Source of the DNA: Pedobacter hartonius
Lineage (GTDB): Bacteria > Bacteroidota > Bacteroidia > Sphingobacteriales > Sphingobacteriaceae
Direction: 5' to 3'
Length of the DNA stretch: 64,000 nucleotides
Assembly (NCBI RefSeq): GCF_900107535.1
Contig: NZ_FNRA01000011.1
Span: forward strand, 124,001 to 188,000
Numbering within the stretch: position 1 is the first letter of the stretch; each line of letters starts with the position of its first letter. Below the pieces are notes generated by a model, which was not told the DNA's origin, did no database searches, and saw only the letters and a list, made by a program, of their open reading frames with translations. Position numbers and translations under genes: made by a program. Positions 32,908-42,704 of this stretch are shown in pieces.

Positions 32908-34857
32908 CTACACCTGATTCTCCAGATTCAGCTTGCTGTGTTTAAACCCATAAAGAAAGTAAACCACCAGACCGACCACCAGCCAGATGCCAAATCCTAT
33001 CCAGTTGGAAATACCCAGTTCGCACATCATATACAAACAGCACAATAATCCAAGTACGGGGATCAGCGACAGGTTTTTGGTGATACAATAATAGGTGACG
33101 ACCACGCAGATCACAAAGAAGATCCACATGGGGATCTTGTGCTTGAACAGGCTCCAGCCACTTTCAAACTTTTTATCTGCACTGACATTGGTTTTTTCTA
33201 CAAAACTCTGGTATTGCCCTTCACTCAGGCCATTCAGGTAAGCCTCGGTATCAATATTTTTTTCTATGATGGCCGATGGTGTTTGTTCTTTTTTTATCTG
33301 GCTTTGAACCTTAGCCAGTTCGGCTTTATCCAGCGAAGTGATAAAGCTGATCGGGTTATGCACCTTAGCCTTGTTGGTTAGAAAAGCAGTGGTTTCAGCC
33401 TTAAAGAAAACGAAGGAAGCAACGACTGATCCTATGAAAACAACCGGAATGATATACTTTGCATTGGCATAGGGTATCCTGAACTTGCCACGCTGAATAT
33501 TAGGCTTATTTTGTAATACGAGTACCCCTGCACATACCAGTACAAAGGCGAACAACGTTCCGATGGAACAGAGGTCTGTCACAATGGTCAGGTTCATGAA
33601 CAGGGAAGGAACGGCAACTACAAAACCTACAACGATCGTAGCGAAGGATGGAGTTTTGTATACCGGGTGGATCCTGGAGAACCTCTTGGGCAGCAGGCCG
33701 TCACGGCTCATACTCATCCAGATCCTTGGTTGTCCCATTTGAAAAACCAGCAGTACGCTTGCCATGGCAAACACAGCACTCACGGCGATGATACCGCTCA
33801 TCAGTTTCAGGTTAATGTGATCAAATACAAAAGCCAGGGGATCGCCTACGGCAAGGTTGTCATATCTGACGATACCGGTCAGGACCAGCGCTATGGCAAC
33901 GTAAAGAACTGTACAGATAATAATGGCCCACATCATGCCCCTTGGCAGATCCTTCTGAGGGTTTTTACACTCCTCGGCAGTGGTGGATATCGCATCAAAA
34001 CCGATGTAGGCGAAGAATACCGCAGATACGCCTTTGAGTACGCCTGATACACCATTTGGTGCAAAAGGATGCCAGTTGGCAGTATCTACATAGAAGACCC
34101 CTACGGATAGTACCAGTAAGATCACGGCCAGTTTAACTATTACCATGGCATTACTTGCATTCTTAGACTCTTTCATGCCGCGGTATACGAGCCAGGTGAT
34201 CAGTATGATAATGCCCAGTGCCGGCAGGTCTGCCACTACATGAAAATTGCCGATCTGTGGAGCAGTGATCCAGGCATTGTTTGTGATCCGGGTGGCTTCA
34301 TCAAGGTTTGAGAAGCTTTTGCCGGCATTCAGCAAGGCTTCCGCATGCTGATGACCGTTATAGGCAGTAAGATAGTCCATCGTCATCCAATCCGGCAGGT
34401 GTATGCCATTGATTCCCAATGCGGGTATATGGATGGAAGAGAGTAATCCCGTGAAATAGTCTGACCAGGATATGGCCACAGTGATGTTTCCGATGGCGTA
34501 TTCCATAATGAGCGACCAGCCGATGATCCAGGCCACGAGCTCGCCAAATGCTACGTAAGAATACGTATATGCACTTCCCGAAACGGGGACCATAGATGCA
34601 AATTCAGCATAGGCGAAGGCTGCAAAACTACAGGCAACGGCCGTGAAAATAAACAGGAAGATCACTGCAGGGCCGCCATCTGCACTGGCTTTTCCTATTG
34701 TGCTGAAAATCCCGGCACCAATGATCGCTGCAATTCCAAATGCAGTAAGGTCTTTTACGCCGAGCGTTTTATTTAAAGACGCATGGTCCCCATAGCCTTT
34801 TTCTGCATCTTCTAATATTTTAGTGATCGACTTTTTCCTGAAAAGATTTTCAAACAT
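32908..34857 (-). CDS. amino acid permease of the APC superfamily (CAT-like)
   Basis: 649 aa from the ATG at 34855-34857; a TTG three codons upstream is possible. N-terminal blocks are AFGIAAIIGAGIFSTIG and YAEFASMVPVSGSAYTYSY, as in cationic amino acid transporters. Compared with the 504-aa paralog at 59785-61299 it has two extra hydrophilic stretches: about 60 residues near residues 150-210 and about 80 residues (about 490-570) between late membrane spans. The last spans are intact, so the insert is not a frameshift. Substrate unknown. Confidence 0.92.
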   Translation of the reverse strand: MFENLFRKKSITKILEDAEKGYGDHASLNKTLGVKDLTAFGIAAIIGAGIFSTIGKASADGGPAVIFLFIFTAVACSFAAFAYAEFASMVPVSGSAYTYSYVAFGELVAWIIGWSLIMEYAIGNITVAISWSDYFTGLLSSIHIPALGINGIHLPDWMTMDYLTAYNGHQHAEALLNAGKSFSNLDEATRITNNAWITAPQIGNFHVVADLPALGIIILITWLVYRGMKESKNASNAMVIVKLAVILLVLSVGVFYVDTANWHPFAPNGVSGVLKGVSAVFFAYIGFDAISTTAEECKNPQKDLPRGMMWAIIICTVLYVAIALVLTGIVRYDNLAVGDPLAFVFDHINLKLMSGIIAVSAVFAMASVLLVFQMGQPRIWMSMSRDGLLPKRFSRIHPVYKTPSFATIVVGFVVAVPSLFMNLTIVTDLCSIGTLFAFVLVCAGVLVLQNKPNIQRGKFRIPYANAKYIIPVVFIGSVVASFVFFKAETTAFLTNKAKVHNPISFITSLDKAELAKVQSQIKKEQTPSAIIEKNIDTEAYLNGLSEGQYQSFVEKTNVSADKKFESGWSLFKHKIPMWIFFVICVVVTYYCITKNLSLIPVLGLLCCLYMMCELGISNWIGFGIWLVVGLVVYFLYGFKHSKLNLENQV

Positions 34858-34917
34858 AATAGGCAATAGAGTTTTAGTTTTGTTGAAATTATAAATAAAA
34901 AAATAATATATGCAACC

Positions 34918-36633
34918 CTAGCCTAATTTATCTAACTCATCCTTCACAAAAGAAGCCAGCTCATTGATGTAACTGCTGCTGAAATCAAATTTAATGCCCG
35001 CAGTTTCATAGATCTCGTTCATTGGTTTTGTATAACCCAGGGCCAGCGCATCAAGGTATTGCTGTAATGCCTTTTCAGGATTCTCTTTATAGTTTTTCCA
35101 GATCGCTATTGCACCGAGTTGCGCAATCCCATATTCAATATAATAGAAAGGCAGTTCAAAAACATGCAGCTGCTTTTGCCATAAGTTTCCGAACTCCTGG
35201 TCCAGTCCGTCCCAATTGGCGAAGCCTGCAGCAAAGGTGCTGTAGATCTGTTTGAAAGCTTCTTCCCTGTCGGCCGCATTATGTGACGGATTTGTATAGA
35301 TCCAGTGCTGGAACTGGTCAATCACGGCTACCCAGGGCAGTGTTTTCAATACATCTATCAGTTGTTCCTTCTTCGCCCTGATCAGATCGGCCTCATTGTC
35401 AAAATAGATATGCCATTGGTCCATAGAGATGAGCTCCATACTCATTGAGGCGAGTTCGGCTACTTCGGAAGGGCAGTGTTTAAAGTCGTTCAGTTCAAGA
35501 TTTGCGGTCAGGAAAGTATGTACGGCATGGCCTCCTTCATGAACCATCGTGGTCAGGTCCCTCATTGATCCTGCAGAATTCATAAAAATGAAAGGTGCGC
35601 CTGTTTCTGCCAGCGGATAGTTATATCCGCCCGGTGCTTTTCCTTTTCTGCTTTCCACGTCGAACAGGTTGTTGACTTTCATGGTGGCCAGCATCTGGCC
35701 CAGTTTCGGGTCAATGGCGTCAAAAGCGGCAATACTTTTATCGATCAGTTCCTCGCCGTTGCGGAAAGGTTTCAGTGCTGCTTTACCGGATATGTCCACA
35801 TCTGTGTCCCACGGTTTCAATACTTCCAGTCCCATAGCTTCGGCCCTTTTTTCTGCCTGTTCTTTTAAGATCGGGACAATTTCTTTCTCAATGGCCTCAT
35901 GAAAATCGTAACAATCTTTTACGCCGTAATCAAATCTGCCCATGGCCTGGAACATGTAATCGCGGTAGTTTTCGAATCCAGCGTTTAAAGCCACCTGGTG
36001 TCTCAGTGCTACCAGCTCATCAAAGATGATATTCAGGTCATCTTTATCTGCCAGACGGCGCTGCTGGATCAATTCCCATGCATTTTGCCTTACCGTCCTG
36101 CTCACATCTTTGATAAAATTCGATGCCTGTACCAGCGTATATTCCTGGTCATTGATCACCACACTCATCGCGCCGCTTGCCGCCTGGTATTTCTGTGCCG
36201 TTAGCTGAATCTTTGTGAACAGTTCCACGTTTTCTTCTCTGTATATTTCAAGCGCTTTCCTGATGGCCCTGATGTATACGAAATATTTATCCTGGTCGAG
36301 CTCATCTATGTGAGCGCTGTCAACCAGTTTTTTATTTAACAGGTTTCCGATCGGGGAGATCTTCGGTTCGATTTCTGTTGCAAAATACTGAAAACTAGCT
36401 ACCAGTTCTTCATTTGCCGTGTCGCAGGTCATCCTGATGTATCTCCACGCAAAATCTTCTTCAAGTGCGGCCTCCAGTTCACTTTTATCTTTCAGCCAGT
36501 GTTCCAGTTCGGTGACACTGCTGATCTGCCTGGTTAACAGTTCGTCAAGGATGGGAGAGATGGTATCCCATTTTATTTCAAGATTCTGAGGGATATAAGC
36601 ACGTGTTTTTTTGGGAATAGTCATATTGATCAT
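34918..36633 (-). CDS. M3-family oligoendopeptidase
   Basis: 571 aa, zinc metallopeptidase of the oligoendopeptidase F type that cleaves short peptides in the cytoplasm. The zinc motif H365-E-G-G-H369 lies in TMVHEGGHAVHTF, and the downstream glutamate in ELASMSMELIS would be the third ligand. The N-terminal helical domain is complete. The ATG at 36631-36633 is preferred; a second ATG follows three codons later. It begins 4 bp after the stop of the UbiA-type gene, so the two are probably co-transcribed with yihA. Confidence 0.94.
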   Translation of the reverse strand: MINMTIPKKTRAYIPQNLEIKWDTISPILDELLTRQISSVTELEHWLKDKSELEAALEEDFAWRYIRMTCDTANEELVASFQYFATEIEPKISPIGNLLNKKLVDSAHIDELDQDKYFVYIRAIRKALEIYREENVELFTKIQLTAQKYQAASGAMSVVINDQEYTLVQASNFIKDVSRTVRQNAWELIQQRRLADKDDLNIIFDELVALRHQVALNAGFENYRDYMFQAMGRFDYGVKDCYDFHEAIEKEIVPILKEQAEKRAEAMGLEVLKPWDTDVDISGKAALKPFRNGEELIDKSIAAFDAIDPKLGQMLATMKVNNLFDVESRKGKAPGGYNYPLAETGAPFIFMNSAGSMRDLTTMVHEGGHAVHTFLTANLELNDFKHCPSEVAELASMSMELISMDQWHIYFDNEADLIRAKKEQLIDVLKTLPWVAVIDQFQHWIYTNPSHNAADREEAFKQIYSTFAAGFANWDGLDQEFGNLWQKQLHVFELPFYYIEYGIAQLGAIAIWKNYKENPEKALQQYLDALALGYTKPMNEIYETAGIKFDFSSSYINELASFVKDELDKLG

Positions 36634-36637
36634 TGGA

Positions 36638-37504
36638 CTAGAAATTTAAAAAGGTTCTTAAAAAAGCATCCAGCAAAAAACATCCGGCAAAGATCACCGA
36701 TGCCAGTCCGTTGGTGGTTGCAAAAGCTTTATTTACTTTACTGATGTCGTTCGGTTTAACCAGCAGGTGCTGATAAATCAGCATGGAGCAGAAAAAGGCC
36801 ACACCCAGGTAATAGGCCCAGCTGAAAGGAGTGAACAGGATAGGCAGGATCACACATACTGCTGAAAAGAGGTGCAGTACCTCAGATAGCCGGAGTGAAT
36901 TCTTTCTACCCAGTGCTGAAGGGATGGAATGTAGTTTTTCACCCTTGTCAAATTCTTCATCCTGCAGGGCATAGATAATGTCAAAGCCGCTTACCCAGAA
37001 CAATACTGCCAGGGAATACAACACAGGCACAATATTGAACTGGCCTGTTACCGCAATATATGCGCCTATCGGGGCAAGGGATAAACCCAGTCCCAGCACC
37101 ATGTGGCATAAGGCCGTAAATCTTTTGGTATAGCTGTAAAACAACACTACAAATAACGCAACGGGCGAAAGGTACAGACACAGGTTATTGATGAATGCTG
37201 TAGTAATCATGAAGAGCAGGCAGTTGACCATCACGAATATCAGGGCCTCACTTGCAGAAACTTTTCCCGCAGGAATATCGCGCATGCTGGTCCTTGGGTT
37301 TTTGGCATCAATATCCCTGTCAAGATACCTGTTAAAGGCCATGGCAGCATTACGTGCAAAAACCATACAGAGCAGGACCAGTAACAGGCTAAGCCATTGA
37401 AAAGGATGTTGTGTAGTGGTTACGCCGAGGAAAAATCCGATCATTGCGAAAGGCAGGGCGAAAACAGAATGTGCAAAAAGCACAAGCGAAAAATACTTCT
37501 TCAT
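36638..37504 (-). CDS. UbiA-family prenyltransferase
   Basis: 288 aa, integral membrane prenyltransferase with about eight spans. The first Asp-rich motif is NRYLDRDIDAKNPRT (about residues 58-72), and the second is GFDIIYALQDEEFDKG (about 171-186). This pattern resembles 4-hydroxybenzoate polyprenyltransferase and the MqnP-type enzyme of the futalosine menaquinone route more than MenA. Together with ubiE, encoded divergently 700 bp away, it suggests menaquinone synthesis. Which route the organism uses cannot be read from this window. Confidence 0.9.
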   Translation of the reverse strand: MKKYFSLVLFAHSVFALPFAMIGFFLGVTTTQHPFQWLSLLLVLLCMVFARNAAMAFNRYLDRDIDAKNPRTSMRDIPAGKVSASEALIFVMVNCLLFMITTAFINNLCLYLSPVALFVVLFYSYTKRFTALCHMVLGLGLSLAPIGAYIAVTGQFNIVPVLYSLAVLFWVSGFDIIYALQDEEFDKGEKLHSIPSALGRKNSLRLSEVLHLFSAVCVILPILFTPFSWAYYLGVAFFCSMLIYQHLLVKPNDISKVNKAFATTNGLASVIFAGCFLLDAFLRTFLNF

Positions 37505-37515
37505 CTTCAGGCGTA

Positions 37516-38145
37516 TTAGATATCTTCTTTTGGTGTAAGAATGGGCATCGCAAAGTCGAGATTCGTCTGCTCGATAAAGTTCAGGATCTCGTCTTTTCCC
37601 TGCATTTTTTCTGCCGAAGTAGCGAATACGGGGGGGGTCTCCTCAAACCATCCTGAAAGCTCTTTTTTGAAAAGGGCGATGTTCTGGTTTGTCTTGGTAA
37701 TGGACTGTTTGTCCGCCTTTGTAAAAGCCAGAACAAAGGGAATCTGAATTTCTCCCATCCAGCAGCAAAACTCAATATCTATCTTCTGCGGCGTGAGCCT
37801 GCTATCAATCAAAACGAATACACATTGTAAACTTTCTCTTTTTGTAATGTAGTTACGGATGAATTTCTCCCAGTTCTCCCGGCTGTTTTTGGATACTTTT
37901 GCATAGCCATAACCCGGCAGATCGACAATATACCATTTCTCATTCACCAGAAAGTGATTGATTAACTGTGTTTTTCCGGGCTTCTGAGACGTTTTTGCCA
38001 ATCCGTGCTGGTTCACCAGCATGTTGATCAATGAAGATTTCCCTACGTTTGAACGTCCGATAAAAGCATATTCCGGCATGTTGGCGACCGGCAACGCCGA
38101 AATCTTTGTATTACTACAAATAAATGTTGCTGATTTTATAATCAT
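37516..38145 (-). CDS. yihA: ribosome biogenesis GTP-binding protein YihA/YsxC
   Basis: 209-aa TRAFAC GTPase needed for assembly of the 50S subunit. G1 GRSNVGKSSLIN, G2 region SQKPGKTQ, G3 DLPGYGYAK and G4 TKADK are all visible and correctly spaced. It lies 11 bp upstream of the UbiA-type gene on the same strand, and shares a 52-bp divergent spacer with ubiE, in which the ubiE -7 box is found. Confidence 0.97.
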   Translation of the reverse strand: MIIKSATFICSNTKISALPVANMPEYAFIGRSNVGKSSLINMLVNQHGLAKTSQKPGKTQLINHFLVNEKWYIVDLPGYGYAKVSKNSRENWEKFIRNYITKRESLQCVFVLIDSRLTPQKIDIEFCCWMGEIQIPFVLAFTKADKQSITKTNQNIALFKKELSGWFEETPPVFATSAEKMQGKDEILNFIEQTNLDFAMPILTPKEDI

Positions 38146-38180
38146 TTGACAAAGGTAGAAAATTAGTTTTCAACAATACT

Positions 38181-38188
38181 TATCTTTG
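38181..38188 (+). promoter_or_regulatory. -7 box (TATCTTTG) of ubiE
   Basis: Exact TAnnTTTG match 9 nt before the ATG at 38198. It also covers a TTG that could be read as an upstream start, making that TTG unlikely. Confidence 0.5.
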
Positions 38189-38197
38189 CCGCTTACC

Positions 38198-38932
38198 ATG
38201 AACGAAAAAATAACTCCATACCAATCTGCCTCCGTCACAAAAAAGGAACAGGTAGCCACCATGTTTAACAACATCTCCGGTACCTATGATTTTCTGAATC
38301 ATTTTCTTTCGGCAGGCATAGATATTATATGGCGCAAAAAGGCAATCCGCGAGCTTTCTTCTTTAAAGCCAAAGATGATGCTTGACGTAGCTACAGGAAC
38401 TGGTGATTTTGCTTTTGAGGCCATTAAAATATTAAGCCCGGAAAAGATCATTGGCGTTGATATTTCAATAGGTATGCTGGATGTAGCCCGTAAAAAGATC
38501 GCGGAGCGCAATTTGCAGCATGTTTTTACCGTACAGACCGGAGACTCGGAAGGTTTGAATTTCGGGGACAATCATTTTGATGCCATTACTGTTGCCTTTG
38601 GCGTCAGAAACTATGAAAACCTTGAAAAAGGACTTTCAGATATGCTGCGGGTGCTTAAGCCCGGCGGTAAGATCGTGATCCTGGAGTTTTCAAAACCTAC
38701 GGCATTCCCCATCAAACAGTCGTACAACTTTTATTTTAAACACCTGCTGCCCGTATTTGGGAAGTTGTTCTCCAAAGATGCAAGGGCATATACCTACCTG
38801 AATGAGTCGGTCATTGCTTTTCCGGACGGCAAATCATTTACACAACTGATGGATAAGGTGGGTTATAAAAGTACAAAACACAGGCCGCTTACTTTTGGGA
38901 TCAGCGCAATCTATACCGGAGTAAAGGCATAG
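38198..38932 (+). CDS. ubiE: demethylmenaquinone methyltransferase
   Basis: 244 aa, SAM-dependent C-methyltransferase for the last step of menaquinone synthesis. The SAM site is LDVATGTGDFAFE, followed by GVDISIGMLDVARKK and the UbiE block DAITVAFGVRNYENLEKGL. The start at ATG 38198 is supported by the -7 box just upstream, which excludes the TTG at 38186. porT follows 61 bp downstream, an arrangement I know from other Bacteroidota. Confidence 0.96.
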   Translation: MNEKITPYQSASVTKKEQVATMFNNISGTYDFLNHFLSAGIDIIWRKKAIRELSSLKPKMMLDVATGTGDFAFEAIKILSPEKIIGVDISIGMLDVARKKIAERNLQHVFTVQTGDSEGLNFGDNHFDAITVAFGVRNYENLEKGLSDMLRVLKPGGKIVILEFSKPTAFPIKQSYNFYFKHLLPVFGKLFSKDARAYTYLNESVIAFPDGKSFTQLMDKVGYKSTKHRPLTFGISAIYTGVKA

Positions 38933-38993
38933 AAGAAATTGATAGCGGGATATCTGCAGCTATTCCTATATTTGGTCAACGAATATAGTACTG

Positions 38994-39743
38994 ATGAATA
39001 TAAAATTACCGCTGCTGGTTCTTCTTCTTTTTATAGGTGCCGGTGCCAGTGCGCAAAACTGGGGTGGCGGTGTAGATGACGAGCGCGTCCACTTTGGTTT
39101 TACCTTTCAGTATATCAGTTCTAATTATATTGTACAAAAGAATCCGGACTGGAGAGCGCCTTTCAGGGATCCGGATGCCAATCTTCCAATTACAGATACA
39201 CTATCGGCCGTATATGGCAAGTCGTCCCCTGGTTTCGGAATAGGATTTGTGGTCAATGGCCGTATCAGCGATCACCTGGATGTCCGGCTGACACCTACGC
39301 TGGTCTTTTCAGACAGGTTAATGGAGTATGAGTATTTACAGCCCAGCCGGGTCAGGATGCCTTTCAGCAGTGTGGAGCAAAAAGTATCGGCTACCGTGGT
39401 AGAGTTTCCGCTGGGGATCAAGATCAAGTCCAACAGAAGGAATAATTTCCGGGCGTACATGTTATATGGCGCAAAATATTCGATGGATATAGCCTCTAAG
39501 AAAAAAACGGATGATTCCGGGCAGGACTTTTTATATAAGCTGCTGAAGAACAAAAAGAGCTACCTGTCATACGAAGCCGCCTTTGGTATGGACCTTTATT
39601 TCGAATACTTTAAAATGTCACCCGAGATAAAATTGTCTTATTCATTGAACAATATCCTGAATAATGACCAGCCGAACCCCTATAATATTCCAATAGACAG
39701 ACTGAAATTACGTCATGTGACATTCAGTTTATTTTTCGAATGA
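38994..39743 (+). CDS. porT: outer membrane protein of the PorT/SprT type (T9SS)
   Basis: 249 aa with a signal peptide (MNIKLPLLVLLLFIGAGASAQ) and a predicted beta-barrel: alternating strands with FGIGFVVNGRISDHLDVRLTPTL, VVEFPLGIKIKSNRRNN, and a final aromatic residue near the C-terminus (LRHVTFSLFFE). Size and its position right after ubiE match PorT/SprT, a protein needed for type IX secretion. The protein sequence alone fits a general porin-like family, so the symbol rests partly on context. Confidence 0.82.
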   Translation: MNIKLPLLVLLLFIGAGASAQNWGGGVDDERVHFGFTFQYISSNYIVQKNPDWRAPFRDPDANLPITDTLSAVYGKSSPGFGIGFVVNGRISDHLDVRLTPTLVFSDRLMEYEYLQPSRVRMPFSSVEQKVSATVVEFPLGIKIKSNRRNNFRAYMLYGAKYSMDIASKKKTDDSGQDFLYKLLKNKKSYLSYEAAFGMDLYFEYFKMSPEIKLSYSLNNILNNDQPNPYNIPIDRLKLRHVTFSLFFE

Positions 39744-39835
39744 TGTGCGAACATAAAAAATCATAGCTTTGTCTGCAAGGACATTTCTGCAGATAAAAGA
39801 AAAGTCTTTTTAAAACTTATTAATTTTAACTTACA

Positions 39836-40591
39836 ATGAGAACCGCACTAATTACAGGGGCAACTTCAGGTATTGGCGAAGCCTGCGCACATTTATTTGC
39901 ACAGCAGGGCTACCGGATGATATTGGTTGCCAGAAAACAGGATAAACTGGAAAAAATTGCTAAACATTTTGCAGATAAGTACGCTGTAGAGATTAAAACA
40001 CTCATTGCGGACGTTAGAGATAAAGTTGCAGTAACTGATATACTGGAAGGGCTGCCGGGCGATTGGAAACAGGTTGATGTACTGGTCAACAATGCCGGTT
40101 TAAGTTTAGGACTGGAACCAATTGACCAGGGCGATACCAGTGATTGGGATACGATGATCGACACCAATGTAAAAGGTTTGTTATATGTAACTAAAATTGT
40201 TTCCAACTGGATGATCAGCAACAAAAAGGGACATATCGTGAATATCGGATCTACGGCTGGTAAAGAGGTATATCCTGGCGGAAATGTATATTGTGCAACA
40301 AAACATGCTGTTGATGCACTAAATAAAGGAATGCGGGTCGACCTGCTTCCGCATGGTATAAAGGTTACAGCTGTTAACCCGGGCATGGTGGAAACTGAAT
40401 TTTCAAAGACCCGTTTTAAGGGTGATGAAGCCCGGGCAGACAAAGTGTATGAAGGCCTTGAGCCTTTGATTGCGCAGGATATTGCCGATGCGATCTGGTT
40501 TGTGGTAAGCCGCCCCGCGCATGTCAACATCGATGATATGATCATCAGGCCAACTGCACAGGCCAATTCATATGTAACCAATAGAAAATAA
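39836..40591 (+). CDS. short-chain dehydrogenase/reductase (YdfG-like)
   Basis: 251 aa, classical SDR. NAD(P) motif TGATSGIG (residues 7-14), NNAG near residue 85, and the catalytic Ser of NIGSTAG with Y-x-x-x-K in YCATKHAVDAL. A basic residue after the second strand (VARKQDK) suggests NADP. It resembles YdfG-type 3-hydroxy acid dehydrogenases, but the substrate is not certain. The YqeY-type gene follows 17 bp downstream. Confidence 0.94.
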   Translation: MRTALITGATSGIGEACAHLFAQQGYRMILVARKQDKLEKIAKHFADKYAVEIKTLIADVRDKVAVTDILEGLPGDWKQVDVLVNNAGLSLGLEPIDQGDTSDWDTMIDTNVKGLLYVTKIVSNWMISNKKGHIVNIGSTAGKEVYPGGNVYCATKHAVDALNKGMRVDLLPHGIKVTAVNPGMVETEFSKTRFKGDEARADKVYEGLEPLIAQDIADAIWFVVSRPAHVNIDDMIIRPTAQANSYVTNRK

Positions 40592-40608
40592 TAGAAATTA
40601 GTAAATAT

Positions 40609-41055
40609 ATGGTATCAACAATTATTGATCAGGAAATAAAAAAGGCGATGTTAGCTAAAGATCAGGCAAAGTTAAGAGGCCTGCGTGCGATAAAAGCTGC
40701 ATTATTACTGGCCAGGACAGAAAAGGGTTCTGCCGAAGAAATTAACGAAGAGGCTGAACTAAAAATCCTGCAGAGATTAGTGAAACAAAGAAAAGAGTCT
40801 GCTGATATATACAAACAGCAGGGAAGGGAAGACCTTTCTGTGATCGAGGAAGAAGAAATTGAAGTGATCAGCCAGTTTATGCCGCAACAGCTGAGCAGGG
40901 AAGAAGTGGAGACCCTGGTAGCCAGCCTGATCAAAGATTCAGGTGCAAGTTCTGTAAAAGATATGGGCAAAGTAATGGGCCTTGCCAACAAGGAACTGGC
41001 CGGAAAAGCCGATGGTAAGCTGATCGCCGAGATCGTGAAAAGTCAATTGGCATAA
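40609..41055 (+). CDS. GatB/YqeY domain-containing protein
   Basis: 148 aa. The YqeY fold is homologous to the tRNA-binding tail of the GatB amidotransferase subunit. Visible blocks are LRGLRAIKAALLLARTEKG, LVKQRKESADIYKQQGREDL, ISQFMPQQLS, and VMGLANKELAGKADGKLIAEIV. Proposed to help tRNA-dependent amidation, but the free-standing protein has no clear role. Probably in one transcript with the SDR gene upstream. Confidence 0.94.
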   Translation: MVSTIIDQEIKKAMLAKDQAKLRGLRAIKAALLLARTEKGSAEEINEEAELKILQRLVKQRKESADIYKQQGREDLSVIEEEEIEVISQFMPQQLSREEVETLVASLIKDSGASSVKDMGKVMGLANKELAGKADGKLIAEIVKSQLA

Positions 41056-41213
41056 ATTGTGTTACTCACCGTAGAAAGAACAATATTTTTAAAATTAACT
41101 GTTAATATTGCTGTAAATTGAAATTGCCTGTTAACTTAGTACTATTACATTTTGAAATCAACTGTTGACCATAAACTCTATATTACAATCAAACAACAAA
41201 AAAATATAAACAC

Positions 41214-41978
41214 ATGAAATACGAGGTAATAGAAGAGGATGGGTTTAATTTTATAGAAGCCGGTGAAGGCGAACCCCTGGTATTACTTCATGGTTTGATG
41301 GGAGAGCTGAGTAACTGGGAACCCACAATTGATCATTTTAAAGATCGTTACCGTGTTCTTGTACCTATACTGCCGATATATGAATTGCCGCTGCTGACGC
41401 TTGGGGTGAAAAGCCTGGCGAAGTATGTACATAAATTTATAAAGTTTAAAAAACTTGGACAGGTAGTGTTGGTTGGCAATTCACTGGGTGGCCATGTGGG
41501 CCTGGTGGTTACGGCAGCACACCAGGAAAGCGTGAAAGCACTGGTGCTTACCGGCAGCTCAGGATTATATGAGAATGCCTTTGGCGGTTCCTTCCCGAGA
41601 AGGGAAAGTTATGATTATATCCGTGAAAAAGTGGAGTTCACTTTTTACGATCCTGCCATAGCAACAAAAGAACTGGTTGACGAAGTTTACAAATCGGTGA
41701 ATGAACGTTCAAGAGTTATTCGTATTTTAGCATTAGCGAAGTCTGCCATACGTCACAACATGGCAAAAGAACTTTCTAAAATAACGATCCCGGTTTCGCT
41801 GATCTGGGGCAGGCAGGATAAAGTTACACCGCCGGAAGTGGCTGAGGAATTTCACCAGCTTTTGCCCAATTCAGAACTAAACTGGGTTGATAAATGCGGC
41901 CATGCGCCGATGATGGAGCGCCCCGATGTTTTTATCCCGTACCTGAATACATTTTTAGATAGAATTTTACTGAAATAA
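41214..41978 (+). CDS. alpha/beta-fold hydrolase
   Basis: 254 aa. Nucleophile elbow G-N-S-L-G-G (VLVGNSLGGHVG), oxyanion region LLHGLMGELSNW, acid in WGRQDKVTPP and catalytic His in DKCGHAPMMERP complete a Ser-Asp-His triad. The substrate is unknown. It is the first of a long plus-strand run; the CBS-domain gene starts 2 bp after its stop. The 158-bp gap upstream is AT-rich and holds short TTAAC/GTTAA repeats but no firm promoter. Confidence 0.92.
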   Translation: MKYEVIEEDGFNFIEAGEGEPLVLLHGLMGELSNWEPTIDHFKDRYRVLVPILPIYELPLLTLGVKSLAKYVHKFIKFKKLGQVVLVGNSLGGHVGLVVTAAHQESVKALVLTGSSGLYENAFGGSFPRRESYDYIREKVEFTFYDPAIATKELVDEVYKSVNERSRVIRILALAKSAIRHNMAKELSKITIPVSLIWGRQDKVTPPEVAEEFHQLLPNSELNWVDKCGHAPMMERPDVFIPYLNTFLDRILLK

Positions 41979-41980
41979 CA

Positions 41981-42643
41981 ATGTTTGCATCTGAACTCAT
42001 ATCCAATTCAATCCCTCCCTTGCGGACGTATGACACAGTTCAGGTGGCATTGGACAGGCTGTCTGAGTTCAAACTGTACCATTTGCCCATCGTAAATGAA
42101 ACCCAGTTCCTGGGTATTGTAGCTGAAGAAGAATTACTGGAAGTCCGTCATCCTGAAGAGGCTCTTGGTGGACTTTCATTAACCATTCTCAACCCCTTTG
42201 TCTACCAGGATGCACATATTTATGATGTGATCCGGGTGTTTTACCAGTTGCAGCTGTCAATCGTACCTGTGCTGGATTACAGTAAAAATTATCTTGGAAT
42301 CATTTCCATACACAACCTGATCGATTATACTTCAGAGATCTATGCGGTAAAAGAACCGGGAGGAATTATTGTTCTGGAGATCAACAACAGGAACAATTCC
42401 CTGTCTCATATGGCACAGATCATTGAGGGCGACAATGCACAGATCCTCTCTTCCTATGTGCAGTCCTTCCAGGATTCTACCCGTCTTGAAGTCACGCTGA
42501 AAATCAATAAAACCGAACTTTCAGGTATCATTTCTTCCTTTGAAAGATATAATTACCAGGTTAAGGCTGTTTTTAACAGCACGATCACCGATAATGGTAC
42601 CGAAGACCGCTATAATTCACTGATGAATTATTTGAATGTATAA
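41981..42643 (+). CDS. CBS-domain protein with ACT-like C-terminal region
   Basis: 220 aa. A pair of CBS motifs (about 1-55 and 65-125; YHLPIVNETQFLGIVAEEEL and LSIVPVLDYSKNYLGIIS) is followed by an ACT-like half (about 130-215; GGIIVLEINNRNNSLSHMAQIIE). CBS pairs bind adenine nucleotides, and ACT folds bind small ligands. It lies between the hydrolase and nadK, suggesting a sensor of nucleotide state, which is only inference. Confidence 0.88.
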   Translation: MFASELISNSIPPLRTYDTVQVALDRLSEFKLYHLPIVNETQFLGIVAEEELLEVRHPEEALGGLSLTILNPFVYQDAHIYDVIRVFYQLQLSIVPVLDYSKNYLGIISIHNLIDYTSEIYAVKEPGGIIVLEINNRNNSLSHMAQIIEGDNAQILSSYVQSFQDSTRLEVTLKINKTELSGIISSFERYNYQVKAVFNSTITDNGTEDRYNSLMNYLNV

Positions 42644-42704
42644 TTAGTACGGCAAAACTCCTTTTGTTACCTTAGCGTCGTCATATTAAAAACAATAAGC
42701 GCTA

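Noticed and set aside
39910..40581. A 223-codon frame antisense to the SDR gene
   Set aside because: The SDR on the plus strand has all family motifs; the antisense frame is rich in Ser/Thr/Ile as expected for a shadow.
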